This document shows, one piece after another, positions 25,502 to 37,500 of a stretch of 64,000 nt of DNA. The stretch's first letter is position 1. Every line of letters starts with the position of its first letter. The notes beneath the pieces are model-generated. The model had not been told where the DNA came from. It did no database searches and was given only the letters and a program-made list of their open reading frames with translations. Source of the stretch: Nematostella vectensis (taxonomy: Eukaryota > Cnidaria > Anthozoa > Actiniaria > Edwardsiidae); the NCBI RefSeq assembly GCF_932526225.1, contig NC_064036.1, positions 16,760,953 through 16,824,952 of the forward strand. The letters run 5' to 3'. The translations under genes and the position numbers were made by a program.

Positions 25502-28500
25502 CCAAACCCTTTATAACTGTAGTGATACCTTTATAACAGTAATCGTCACGCTCATCCTTTAGCTCTCTAGCAGACACCCTTGGTACCTTTGGATAATAGA
25601 TATCAACAATAAGCATTTTACAGAAATTCAATGGCAGAAGACATGTTTTCACCTTATGAAACTCCAGCGGTCGGTGATCAGACATGATGCATTCCCGACG
25701 AACTCGAGACAGTTCTTCACTTTCTTCGATTCCATCTGCACTGAAGCAACACTTAGTGAATCGTTTGACGAGGCACCAAGATAACTCAACAAGCAGCATG
25801 CGAGACATAGAGCTTTGAAGACTCTAGTATCATAAGTAGATGGATTCCGACGTGTTCTGATTCTTTTAAACAATTTCTTCTCAACACCGCTTGCCCCATG
25901 TCAATCAGATAGCAGGTTCTCACATATCATTATTGGCCTAATTCACAAAGCTGTAAAGGTGGCCACGGTAGCGCGCGTCGCATCATATAGCAGGTTCTAA
26001 CATATCCTTATTGGCCTTATTCACAAAACTGTGAGGTGCCCACGGTAGCGCAAGTCGTCATGGTCGAGTAGACACAGTAATATACTCACCAAAGTAAGGC
26101 GATAAGACTTCAGGATCAACAAGTGCGAAATCACTTCGGTTTTTTTCTGATATCGACCACTAATAAAACAAATATTGCTGCCAGTGTTCATTTTTTTAAA
26201 AGTTTTTTTTCGGGATGAAAAACGGCGTAAAAGGGCCCCATACACTCACGTCTTGATCACCCCACTACACATTTCGCATTTCACTTTCTTTTACTCCCCC
26301 TCCCTTTTCTTCCTTATCACTTCCTCTTAGTCCCATCCTTCTCCCCAAGTATCCCCTGTCTCTTTTTCACACAACTTTCTCCTTCTGATTCATGCCTTTC
26401 TCTTTTTTCCAAACACTTAATCTAATTCCTCCTCGCTTCATCTCCACCTTTAAGGTCTCTCCCACCACAGTTTCCCCTCTCTTATATATATAACCCTTAC
26501 CGTGATTTCTCTACCCGTCACCGCGCCCCTTCCCTTATCCCGACCCATGGGTCTACCCTAAACGCCCTTCCTCCCATTCATAACCTCCCCCCTTTCCTAA
26601 CTTCCCCGCACTGTACAACCACAGAGCATCACCCTTTACCCCGCCCATCCATCCCCCTTCTGCCTTGTTTTTCTATCTGTCATTTTCTCATCCTTGTAAT
26701 TCATAACATCCATAACCTTCCCTCTTTCCCTCTTTCCCGACTCCCCCCCCCCCTCTGTACAACCTACTCATCACCCTTTACCCCGCCCACCCATCCCCTT
26801 CTGCCTTTTTTCTCTATATGTCATATCCTCATCCTTGTCCCCATTTTAGGTAACTCGTACTAGCTTGGAGTCAAAGTAGTTCTTCGAATAGAGATGATTC
26901 ATACCGCTAGCGTGAAGTGTCCTTGTTTTTCGTGCTGTCGGTGAAGAGCCTCCATGTAGTATACGGAGCCCGCTGTTAAACTAAACCATAAGCTTGGATA
27001 TAACTGCTTTTTCGTATTTCAAGAGATTCAGAAAAAAAATTATGTAATTTATATATATGGAATTGTTTGGGAAATGGAGCTATTTCCCATACGTTTTGAT
27101 CTTCTTTTTGCGTTCTAGAAGTTCGGAATTTACAAAATTTAGCCTGGTAGCAAGCCTCGGACCCCATTATCTTCAGTCTAAGACATTTCGTTTTCTCTTG
27201 ACACCCCCCTCCCCTTTCACACGCACACACTTAGGCCAATTCCGCCGCCCCAAATTGACCATGAGATGGACGTGGTATGCGTATTAAAGATATTTTTCCC
27301 TCGTCCACGTAAATTTCTTTTAGAATCTTTTTTGACTTTTCGTAATTGGAGAACTCCTCCCATCTTGCTAGACGTGGTCTCCTTCTTCTTGCAAGGTGAA
27401 AATAATGTTGGGGGTCGGGTGGGTATTTGTTTTGACGTGAATGCTAACATTAATAAATACATACTTGACTGGCTGAGAGATCTGTCCACTTTGGCTTGTG
27501 AACACTCTGTATGTAGAAGCTGGCCCTTGGTGATCTCCGATCTACACGATACAACATGACGTCAAATGTATAGTGGAGCCATCGCTATAAAGATAAAAAA
27601 GTTAAAAGATACCCGCATATGTTACTACTGGCAATCGTGGTCGTTATAAAGAGGTTAACATTATCTCTATATCGCTGTATCGCTGTTACTACTGGCAATC
27701 GTGGTCGTTATAAAGAGGTTAACATTATCGCTATATCGCTGTATCGCTGTTACTACTGGCAATCGTGGTCGTTATAAAGAGGTTAACATTATCGCTATAT
27801 CGCTGTATCGAGCTTGCATTACAGGGGCGAATACAGAGGGATGGGGAGGGATTTATTGCTCAAATTCGCCATTAAAATATTGTTGACGATATGCGATAGT
27901 GAAGGAAAGAATAAAATACTTCATCACACTATCAAAGAAACGATCCATGTTAAACACGAACGCGCACTATAAAAGGGACGTACTGCCATTCGTCATTCGA
28001 CTTCACTGAGTGCTGAACTGCGTCAGGGAGAAGCCAAAAATTTGATTTACCGAATTTCTTCAAAGAAAACAGTCATCCAATTAAAAATCCAAAATATTCT
28101 TTTTAGTGGCTTCTCTTTGCAGAAGCTGACGTTTGATAAATTAAAAGGTCGGTCATTACTGTTAAGAATTAAATTGTTCTCATTTTTACAGAATTCAGAG
28201 TGAGATATCTGAAGTGCTTGGATCTTGTCAATTTGTTGAGTATGAACACCTTGAGAAAACACTGAAAGAAAGCCCACGCCTCCACCCTCCTATTCCTGGC
28301 TTCTCCCGCTTCACCCCGATGTGATTTAGCTAGGAGGCTATGCAATCCCAGCAAATAATTCCACACACTTAACATTCTCAAGGAGCGCTGCCGCAATGCA
28401 GTCAACAATTAAGTTAACATTTTATTTACATAGCTTATATTTTAATAGTAAATGTTTAGATTATAATACGTATTAGATTAGGTAGCTAGGATATAACAGG

Positions 28501-31500
28501 TAAAGAGCCATTTGTAATGGGAATACTTGTTATTAAACCCAGATAGATTTGGGCCAGGAAGTGATGACACTATCACAAGTTCTATGTTTCTACCATTCGC
28601 TAATGGTCCAAGAACTTGTATTGGTAAAATGTTTGCAGAGTTTGAGGCAAAGGTAATAATGGCCAGGTTGTACCAGGAATTTAAGATCAAGCTTGTTCCT
28701 GGCCAGTAGTTGTTGTATGATTTGCGTTTAACCATGAGGCCAAAGGGAGGCGTGCTATGCTTGTTAGATAAGAGATGAAGTAATATAAATGGTAGTCCTC
28801 TGTGTATCTTTGTGTAGCCTTTTTGGAGCGTTTTAGAGTATGGCAATCAAGAAATGTGTCTAAATTTTAGGTTAATTTATGTTTTCAATGTTTGGATATA
28901 CGTCTTAAGGTTGATGTTTGATATCATAAAAAGGATATATCATTTCCTATGTAATTGCATTGTATTGTGCATAACTTAATTCACCTTTCCCACATGTGCC
29001 GTGAGTTTTACGTTTTTGGGGCTAGAATCAGAGCTCAGCCAAAACTCAGAGAAATCATCTGAGCTGAGGGCGAATATGTAGCTACCTGTTAACAAAGTAA
29101 ACACACATTGTTATTCACAGGTCAGGGATATGACAAACCTTAAGGATAGAAGTGGGGACCTATTCACAAAGGAAACACGTTGTTATCATGGGCTAAAACC
29201 TTATGGATAGATGTGGGGACCTATTCATAAAGGAAACCGTTGTTATCATGGGTCAAAACCTTAAGGATAGAAGTGGGGACCTATTCACAAAGGAAACACG
29301 TTGTTATCATGGGATAAAGCCTTAAGAATAGAAGTGGGGAACTATTAACAAACAAAACACATTGTAATTCACAGGGGCCATGGAAGTGGATAGAAGTGGA
29401 TAGGAGGAGTTGTTATTTTTTCGCAGGTCAGGGAGATGACAATTCTTTACGATTTTTTCAACACGTGAATCTGCCCATCCCTCTTTCCTCTCTAATCTTA
29501 ATTGCTTATTGTTAAGCGGTGGTGTCACCCTCACGCTCTATGTCCTGTGTCCCCGGAGAAAGTTTGCAAACAACAGGGGTCAAACGATTAAGTAGGCAAC
29601 ATCGTGCTAACAAATCCTTATGAGGACGAAACGGCTGTTCATGGCTGTCGTCGGAGTCTCTGTGTATGTAAGTCGAAGAGAAGAGCACACCCTCAGAATG
29701 CATAGCATTGTTTTTGCACAACTGTAGCCGGCCTGCAAGTAGTGGGGGAGGTGAACCACGCCCTACTAGTCATTACCTTATTATTATGGAGACAAGCTTG
29801 AGGAGGGGGACACGGGCCATATGGGCACTTCGGTACTGTTTTGTGAAATGTCCTATATAATCCACTTTTCGAATAAATACAAAACGTTTTCAAAGACTTT
29901 ATGCAATTAGACTCTGAATATGTTTTTAAAAGGATTTAAAATCATTTCTTGGCTTTAACTGGCGTCGAAATTAAATGTCTGCCAAAAAGCAGATTTGTAA
30001 TGCATAATGGAAACGTTGTGGACCTACCCCTTTAACGCTCTAAAGCACATACCACAAGCTCACTTACCAGATGTCTTCGGCGTGATATAACCGAATATCC
30101 TATTGCTGTACCGATCCACATTCTCTACAAACTCTGTACTACTTATTGTTGTCTCGACCTGCAATTAAAGTGCAAAAGCTTAAAATCGACATTATTCAAG
30201 GAATTGCAGCTTGATTTTATCTTAAGATTTGTCAAGGACATTCAAAGCATAGCAATTCTTTAAATACCTGGTATTTATCTCTCCCGTTTTTTTCTTTTCG
30301 CAGGACTTTTAAGGGTCAAATGATAGTATTATGCCTGATTTTCTATGGGATATCTCGTTTGTTCGATCGTGTCCGTAGCGTTTGTCGCTCTTACCTCGGG
30401 CTCTCTAGGAAATCTCGCGTAAACACGCATTCCAGTATCGATGCTGATCCCGCACGCGCAGCTTTCATACCAGCGATGCAAGGTTAGCTTACCTCGTACC
30501 TATACAGATAATGAGAATTATAGAACGTGCCAATAGTGAGAATTATAGAAAGTGCCAATAGTGAGAATTATAGAACGTGCCAACCGTATGCATATTAAGC
30601 TTATCGGGTCTTTAGTATGCACTAATTTGAAAAGGGCTCGCTTCATCTTCGCATGTTATCTAGCCTGCACACAGCCCCCTCCCCCTGGCCCTATGGGCGC
30701 ATTCTTTGGCCTCTACCAATTTGGGTAATCTTTTGCAATAAAAAGTTTCAGGATTTTTCTTGGGCGAAACGCGTTTGGCATCCGGACGAACTATGTTTGA
30801 CAAAAATCATGCTCTTGTATCGTTTTCATTTATGTTTGAAAAAAAAGCATATGCTACCATTGAAACATTTTTCATTACAGACGTAATACTGAAAAATTAG
30901 TCGATAGTCATAGGTGATTGGTTGAGGCCAGGAAAGCATACACTGAAAGGGTTCACGAGAGTTATCTAATCGCAATGAAATGGTCTGGTAGTACGCACCT
31001 GTTGGCGTGTGAGATGGTCTGGCAGTACGCACCTGTTGGCGTATGAGATGGTCCGATAGTACGCACCTGTTGGCGTATGAGATGGTCCGACAAAACGCAC
31101 CTGTTGGCGTGTGAGATGGTCTGGTAGTACGCACCTGTTGGCGTGTGAGATGGTCTGGTGGTACGCACCTGTTGGCGTGTGAGATAGTCTGGTAGTACGC
31201 ACCTGTTGGCGTATGAGAGGGTCTGGTAATACGCACCTGTTGGGGTATGAGATGGTCTGGTAGTACGCACCTGTTGGCGTATGAGATGGTCTGGTAGTAC
31301 GCACCTGTTGGCGTATAAGATGGTCCGACAAAACGCACCTGTTGGCGTGTGATATGGTCTGGTAGTACACACCTGTTGGCGTATGAGTTGGTCTGGTAGT
31401 ACACACCTGTTGGCGTGTGAGATGGTCTGGTAGTAACGCACTTGTTGGCATGTGAGATGGTCTGGTAGTACGCACCTGTTGGCGTATGAGATGGTCTGGT

Positions 31501-34500
31501 AGTACGCACCTGTTGGCGTGTGATATGGTCTGGTAGTACACACCTGTTGGCGTATGAGTTGGTCTGGTAGTACGCACCTGTTGGCGTATGAGTTGGTCTG
31601 GTAGTACGCACCTGTTGGCGTATGAGATGGTCTGGTAGTACGCACCTGTTGGCGTGTGAGATGGTCTGGTAGTACGCACCTGTTGGCGTGTGAGATGGTC
31701 TGGTAGTACGCAGCTGTTGGCGTGTGAGATGGTCTGGTAGTACGCACCTGTTGGCGTATGAGTTGGTCTGGTAGTACGCACCTGTTGGCGTATGAGTTGG
31801 TCTGGTAGTACGCACCTGTTGGCATGTGAGATGGTCTGGTAGTACGCACCTGTTGGGGTATGAGTTGGTCTGATAGTACGCACCTGTTGGCGTGTGAGAT
31901 GGTCTGGTAGTACGCACCTGTTGGCGTATGAGTTGGTCTGGTAGTACGCACCTGTTGGCATGTGGGATGGTCTGGTAGTACGCACCTGTTGGCGTATGAG
32001 TTGGTCTGGTAGTACGCACCTGTTGGCATGTGAGATGGTCTGGTAGTACGCACCTGTTGGCGTATGAGTTGGTCTGGTAGTACGCACCTGTTGGCGTATG
32101 AGATGGTCTGGTATTGCGCACCTGTTGGCGTGTGAGATAATCTGGTAGTACGCACCTGTTGGCGTATGAGATGGTCTGGTAGTACGCACCTGTTGGCGTG
32201 TGAGATGGTCTGGTAGTACGCACCTGTTGGCGTGTGAGATGGTCTGGTAGTACGCACCTGTTGGCGTGTGAGATGGTCTGGTAGTACGCACCCGTTGGCG
32301 TGTGAGATGGTCTGCTAGTACACACCTGTTGGCGTGTGAGATGTTCTGGTAGTACGCACCTGTTGGCGTGTGAGATGGTCTGGTAATACGCACCTGTTGG
32401 CGTGTGAGATGGTCTGGTAGTACGCACCTGTTGGCGTGTGAGATGGTCTGGTAGTATGCACCTGTTGGCGTGTGAGATGGTCTGGTAGTACGCACCTGTT
32501 GGCGTGTGAGATGGTCTGGTAGTACGCACCTGTTGGCGTGTGAGATGGTCTGGTAGTATGCACCTGTTGGCGTGTGAGATGGTCTGGTAGTACGCACCTG
32601 TTGGCGTGTGAGATGGTCCGACAAAACGCACCTGTTGGCGTGTAATATGGTCTGGTAGTACGCAGCCTTTGGCATGCGAGATGGTCTGGTGGTACGCACC
32701 TGTTGGCGTGTGAGATGGTCTGATAGTACGCACCTGTTGGCGTATGAGATGGTCTGGTAGTACGCACCCGTTGGCGTGTGAGATGGTCTGCTAGTACACA
32801 CCTGTTGGCGTGTGAGATGTTCTGGTAGTACGCACCTGTTGGCGTGTGAGATGGTCTGGTAATACGCACCTGTTGGCGTGTGAGATGGTCTGGTAGTACG
32901 CACCTGTTGGCGTGTGAGATGGTCTGGTAGTATGCACCTGTTGGCGTGTGAGATGGTCTGGTAGTACGCACCTGTTGGCGTGTGAGATGGTCTGGTAGTA
33001 CGCACCTGTTGGCGTGTGAGATGGTCTGGTAGTATGCACCTGTTGGCGTGTGAGATGGTCTGGTAGTACGCACCTGTTGGCGTGTGAGATGGTCCGACAA
33101 AACGCACCTGTTGGCGTGTAATATGGTCTGGTAGTACGCAGCCTTTGGCATGCGAGATGGTCTGGTGGTACGCACCTGTTGGCGTGTGAGATGGTCTGAT
33201 AGTACGCACCTGTTGGCGTATGAGATGGTCTGGTAGTACACACCCGTTGGCGTGTGAGATGGTCTGGTAGTACGCACCTGTTGGCGTATGAGATGGTCTG
33301 GTAGTACGCACCTGTTGGCGTATGAGATGGTCTGGTAGTACGCACCTGTTGGCGTGTGAGATAGTCTGGTAGTACGAACCTGTTGGCGTGTGAGATGGTC
33401 TGGTAGTACGCACCTGTTGGCGTATAAGATGGTCCGACAAAACGCACCTGTTGGCGTATGAGATGGTCTGGAAGTACGCACCTGTTGGCGTATGAGATGG
33501 TCTGGTAGTACGCACCTGTTGGCGTGTGAGTTGGTCTGGAAGTACGCACCTGTTGGCGTATGAGATGGTCTGGTAGTACGCACCTGTTGGCGTATGAGAT
33601 GGTCTGGAAGTACGCACCTGTTGGCGTATGAGATGGTCTGGTAGTACGCACCTGTTGGCGTGTGAGTTGGTCTGGAAGTATGCACCTGTTGGCGTATGAG
33701 ATGGTCTGGTAGTACGCACCTGTTGGCGTGTGAGATGGTCTGGTAGTACGCACCTGTTGGCGTATAAGATGGTCCGACAAAACGCACCTGTTGGCGTATG
33801 AGATGGTCTGGAAGTACGCACCTGTTGGCGTATGAGATGGTCTGGTAGTACGCACCTGTTGGCGTGTGAGATGGTCTGGTAGTACACACCTGTTGGCGTA
33901 TGAGATGGTCTGGTAGTACGCACCTGTTGGCGTATGAGATGGTCTGGAAGTACGCACCTGTTGGCGTATGAGATGGTCTGGTAGTACGCACCTGTTGGCG
34001 TGTGAGTTGGTCTGGAAGTACGCACCTGTTGGCGTATGAGATGGTCTGGTAGTACGCACCTGTTGGCGTATGAGATGGTCTGGAAGTACGCACCTGTTGG
34101 CGTATGAGATGGTCTGGTAGTACGCACCTGTTGGCGTGTGAGTTGGTCTGGAAGTATGCACCTGTTGGCGTATGAGATGGTCTGGTAGTACGCACCTGTT
34201 GGCGTGTGAGATGGTCTGGTAGTACGCACCTGTTGGCGTATAAGATGGTCCGACAAAACGCACCTGTTGGCGTATGAGATGGTCTGGAAGTACGCACCTG
34301 TTGGCGTATGAGATGGTCTGGTAGTACGCACCTGTTGGCGTGTGAGTTGGTCTGGAAGTACGCACCTGTTGGCGTATGAGATGGTCTGGTAGTACGCACC
34401 TGTTGGCGTGTGAGATGGTCTGGAAGTACGCACCTGTTGGCGTATGAGATGGTCTGGTAGTACGCACCTGTTGGCGTGTGAGATGGTCTGGTAGTACACA

Positions 34501-37500
34501 CCTGTTGGCGTATGAGATGGTCTGGTAGTACGCACCTGTTGGCGTATAAGATGGTCCGACAAAACGCACCTGTTGGCGTATGAGATGGTCTGGAAGTACG
34601 CACCTGTTGGCGTATGAGATGGTCTGGTAGTACGCACCTGTTGGCGTGTGAGTTGGTCTGGAAGTACGCACCTGTTGGCGTATGAGATGGTCTGGTGGTA
34701 CGCACCTGTTGGCGTGTGAGATGGTCTGGTAGTACACACCTGTTGGCGTATGAGATGGTCTGGTAGTACGCACCTGTTGGCGTGTGAGATGGTCTGGTAG
34801 TACGCACCTGTTGGTGTGTGAGATGATCTGGTGGTACGCACCTGTTGGCGTGTTAGATGGTCTGGTAGTACGCACCTGTTGGCGTGTGAGATGGTCTGGT
34901 AGTACGCACCTGTTGGCGTATGAGTTGGTCTGGTAGTACGCACCTGTTGGCGTGTGAGATGGTCCGGTAGTACGCACCCGTTGGCATGTGAGATGGTCTG
35001 GAAGTACGCACCTGTTGGCGTATGAGATGGTCTGGTAGTACGCACCTGTTGGCGTGTGAGATGGTCTGGTAGTACACACCTGTTGGCGTATGAGATGGTC
35101 TGGTAGTACGCACCTGTTGGCGTGTGAGTTGTTCTGGTAGTACGCACCTGTTAGCGTGTGAGATGGTCTGGTAGTACGCACCCGTTGGCGTGTGAGATGG
35201 TCTGGTAGTACGCACCTGTTGGCGTGTGAGATGGTCTGGTAGTACGCACCTGTTGGCGTGTGAGATGGTTTGGTAATACGCACCTGTTGGCGTGTGAGAT
35301 GGTCTGGTAGTACGCACCTGTTGGCGTGTGAGATGGTCTGGTAGTACGCACCTTTTGGCGTATGAGATGGTCCGACAAAACGCACCTGTTGGCGTGTGAT
35401 ATGGTCTGGTAGTACGCAGCCTTTGGCATGCGAGATGGTCTGGTGGTACGCACCTGTTGGCGTGTGAGATGGTCTGGTAGTACGCACCTGTTGGCGTGTG
35501 AGATGGTCTGCTAGTACGCACCTGTTGGCGTATGATATGGTCTGGTAGTACGCACCTGTTGGCGTGTGAGATGGTCTGGTAGTGCACACCCGTTGGTATG
35601 TGAGATGGTCTGCTAGTACGCACCTGTTGGCGTATGATATGGTCTGGTAGTACGCACCTGTTGGCGTATGAGATGGTCTGGTAGTACGCACCTGTTGGCG
35701 TATGAGATGGTCTGGTAGTACGCACCTGTTGGCGTATGAGATGGTCTGGTAGTACGCACCTGTTGGCGTATGATATGGTCTGGTAGTACGCACCTATTGG
35801 CGTGTGAGATGGTCTGGTAGTACGCACCTGTTGGCGTGTGAGATGGTCTGCTAGTACGCCCCTGTTGGCGTATGATATGGTCTGGTAGTACACACCTGTC
35901 GGCGTGTGATATGGTCCGGTAGTACGCACCCGTTGGCATGTGAGATGGTCTGGTAGTACGCACCTGTTGGCGTATGAGATGGTCTGGTAGTACGCACCTG
36001 TTGGCGTATGAGATGGTCTGGTAGTACGCACCTGTTGGCGTGTGAGATGGTCTGGTAGTACACACCTGTTGGCGTGTGAGATGGTCTGGTAATACGCACC
36101 TGTTGGCGTGTGATATGGTCTGGTAGTACGCACCCGTTAGTATGCGAGATGTTCTGGTGGTACGCACCTGTTTGCGTGTGAAATGGTCTGGTAGTACACA
36201 CCTGTTGGATTGTGAGATGGTCTGGTAGTACGCACCTGTTGGCGTATGAGATGGTCTGGTAGTACGCACCTGTTGGCGTGTGAGATGGTCTGCTAGTACA
36301 CACCTGTCGGCGTGTGATATGGTCTGGTAGTACACACCTGTTGGATTGTGAGATGGTCTGGTAGTACGCACCTGTTGGCGTATGAGATGGTCTGGTAGTA
36401 CGCACCTGTTGGCGTATGAGATGGTCTGGTAGTACGCACCTGTTGGCGTGTGAGATGTTCTGGTAGTACGCACCTGTTGGTGTGCGAGATGGTCTGGTAG
36501 TACGCACCTGTTGGCGTATGAGATGGTCTGGTAGTACGCACCTGTTGGCGTATGATATGGTCTGGTAGTACGCACCTATTGGCGTGTGAGATGGTCTGGT
36601 AGTACGCACCTGTTGGCGTGTGAGATGGTCTGCTAGTACGCCCCTGTTGACGTATGATATGGTCTGGTAGTACGCACCTGTTGGCGTATGAGATGGTCTG
36701 GTAGTACACACCTGTTGGCGTGTGAGATGGTCTGGTAATACGCACCTGTTGGCGTGTGATATGGTCTGGTAGTACGCACCCGTTAGTATGCGAGATGTTC
36801 TGGTGGTACGCACCTGTTTGCGTGTGAAATGGTCTGGTAATACGCACCTGTTGGCGTGTGAGATGGTCTGGTAGTACGCACCCGTTGGTATGTGAGATGG
36901 TCTGGTAGTACGCACCCGTTGGTATGCGAGATGGTCTGGTGGTACGCACCTGTTTGCGTGTGAGATGGTCTGGTGGTACTCACCTGTTGGTGTGTGAGAT
37001 GGTCTGGTAGTACGCATCTGTTGGCGTGTGATATGGTCTGGTAGTACGCACCCGTTGGCATGTGAGATGGTCTGGTAGTACACACCCGTTGGCATGTGAG
37101 ATGGTCTGGTAGTACACACCTGTCGGCGTGTGATATGGTCTGGTAGTACACACCTGTTGGATTGTGAGATGGTCTGGTAGTACGCACCTGTTGGCGTATG
37201 AGATGGTCTGGTAGTACGCACCTGTTGGCGTATGAGATGGTCTGGTAGTAAGCACCTGTTGGCGTGTGAGATGTTCTGGTAGTACGCACCTGTTGGTGTG
37301 CGAGATGGTCTGGTAGTACGCACCTGTTGGCGTGTGATATGGTCTGGTAGTACGCACCCGTTGGCATGTGAGATGGTCTGGTAGTACACACCCGTTGGCA
37401 TGTGAGATGGTCTGGTAGTACACACCTGTCGGCGTGTGATATGGTCTGGTAGTACACACCTGTTGGATTGTGAGATGGTCTGGTAGTACGCACCAGTTGG

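Noticed and set aside
29512-29721. Minus frame containing DSDDS as an extra PA14 exon
   Set aside because: Its phase does not fit between exons 3 and 4, which already join in frame and carry the expected SSDD motif.
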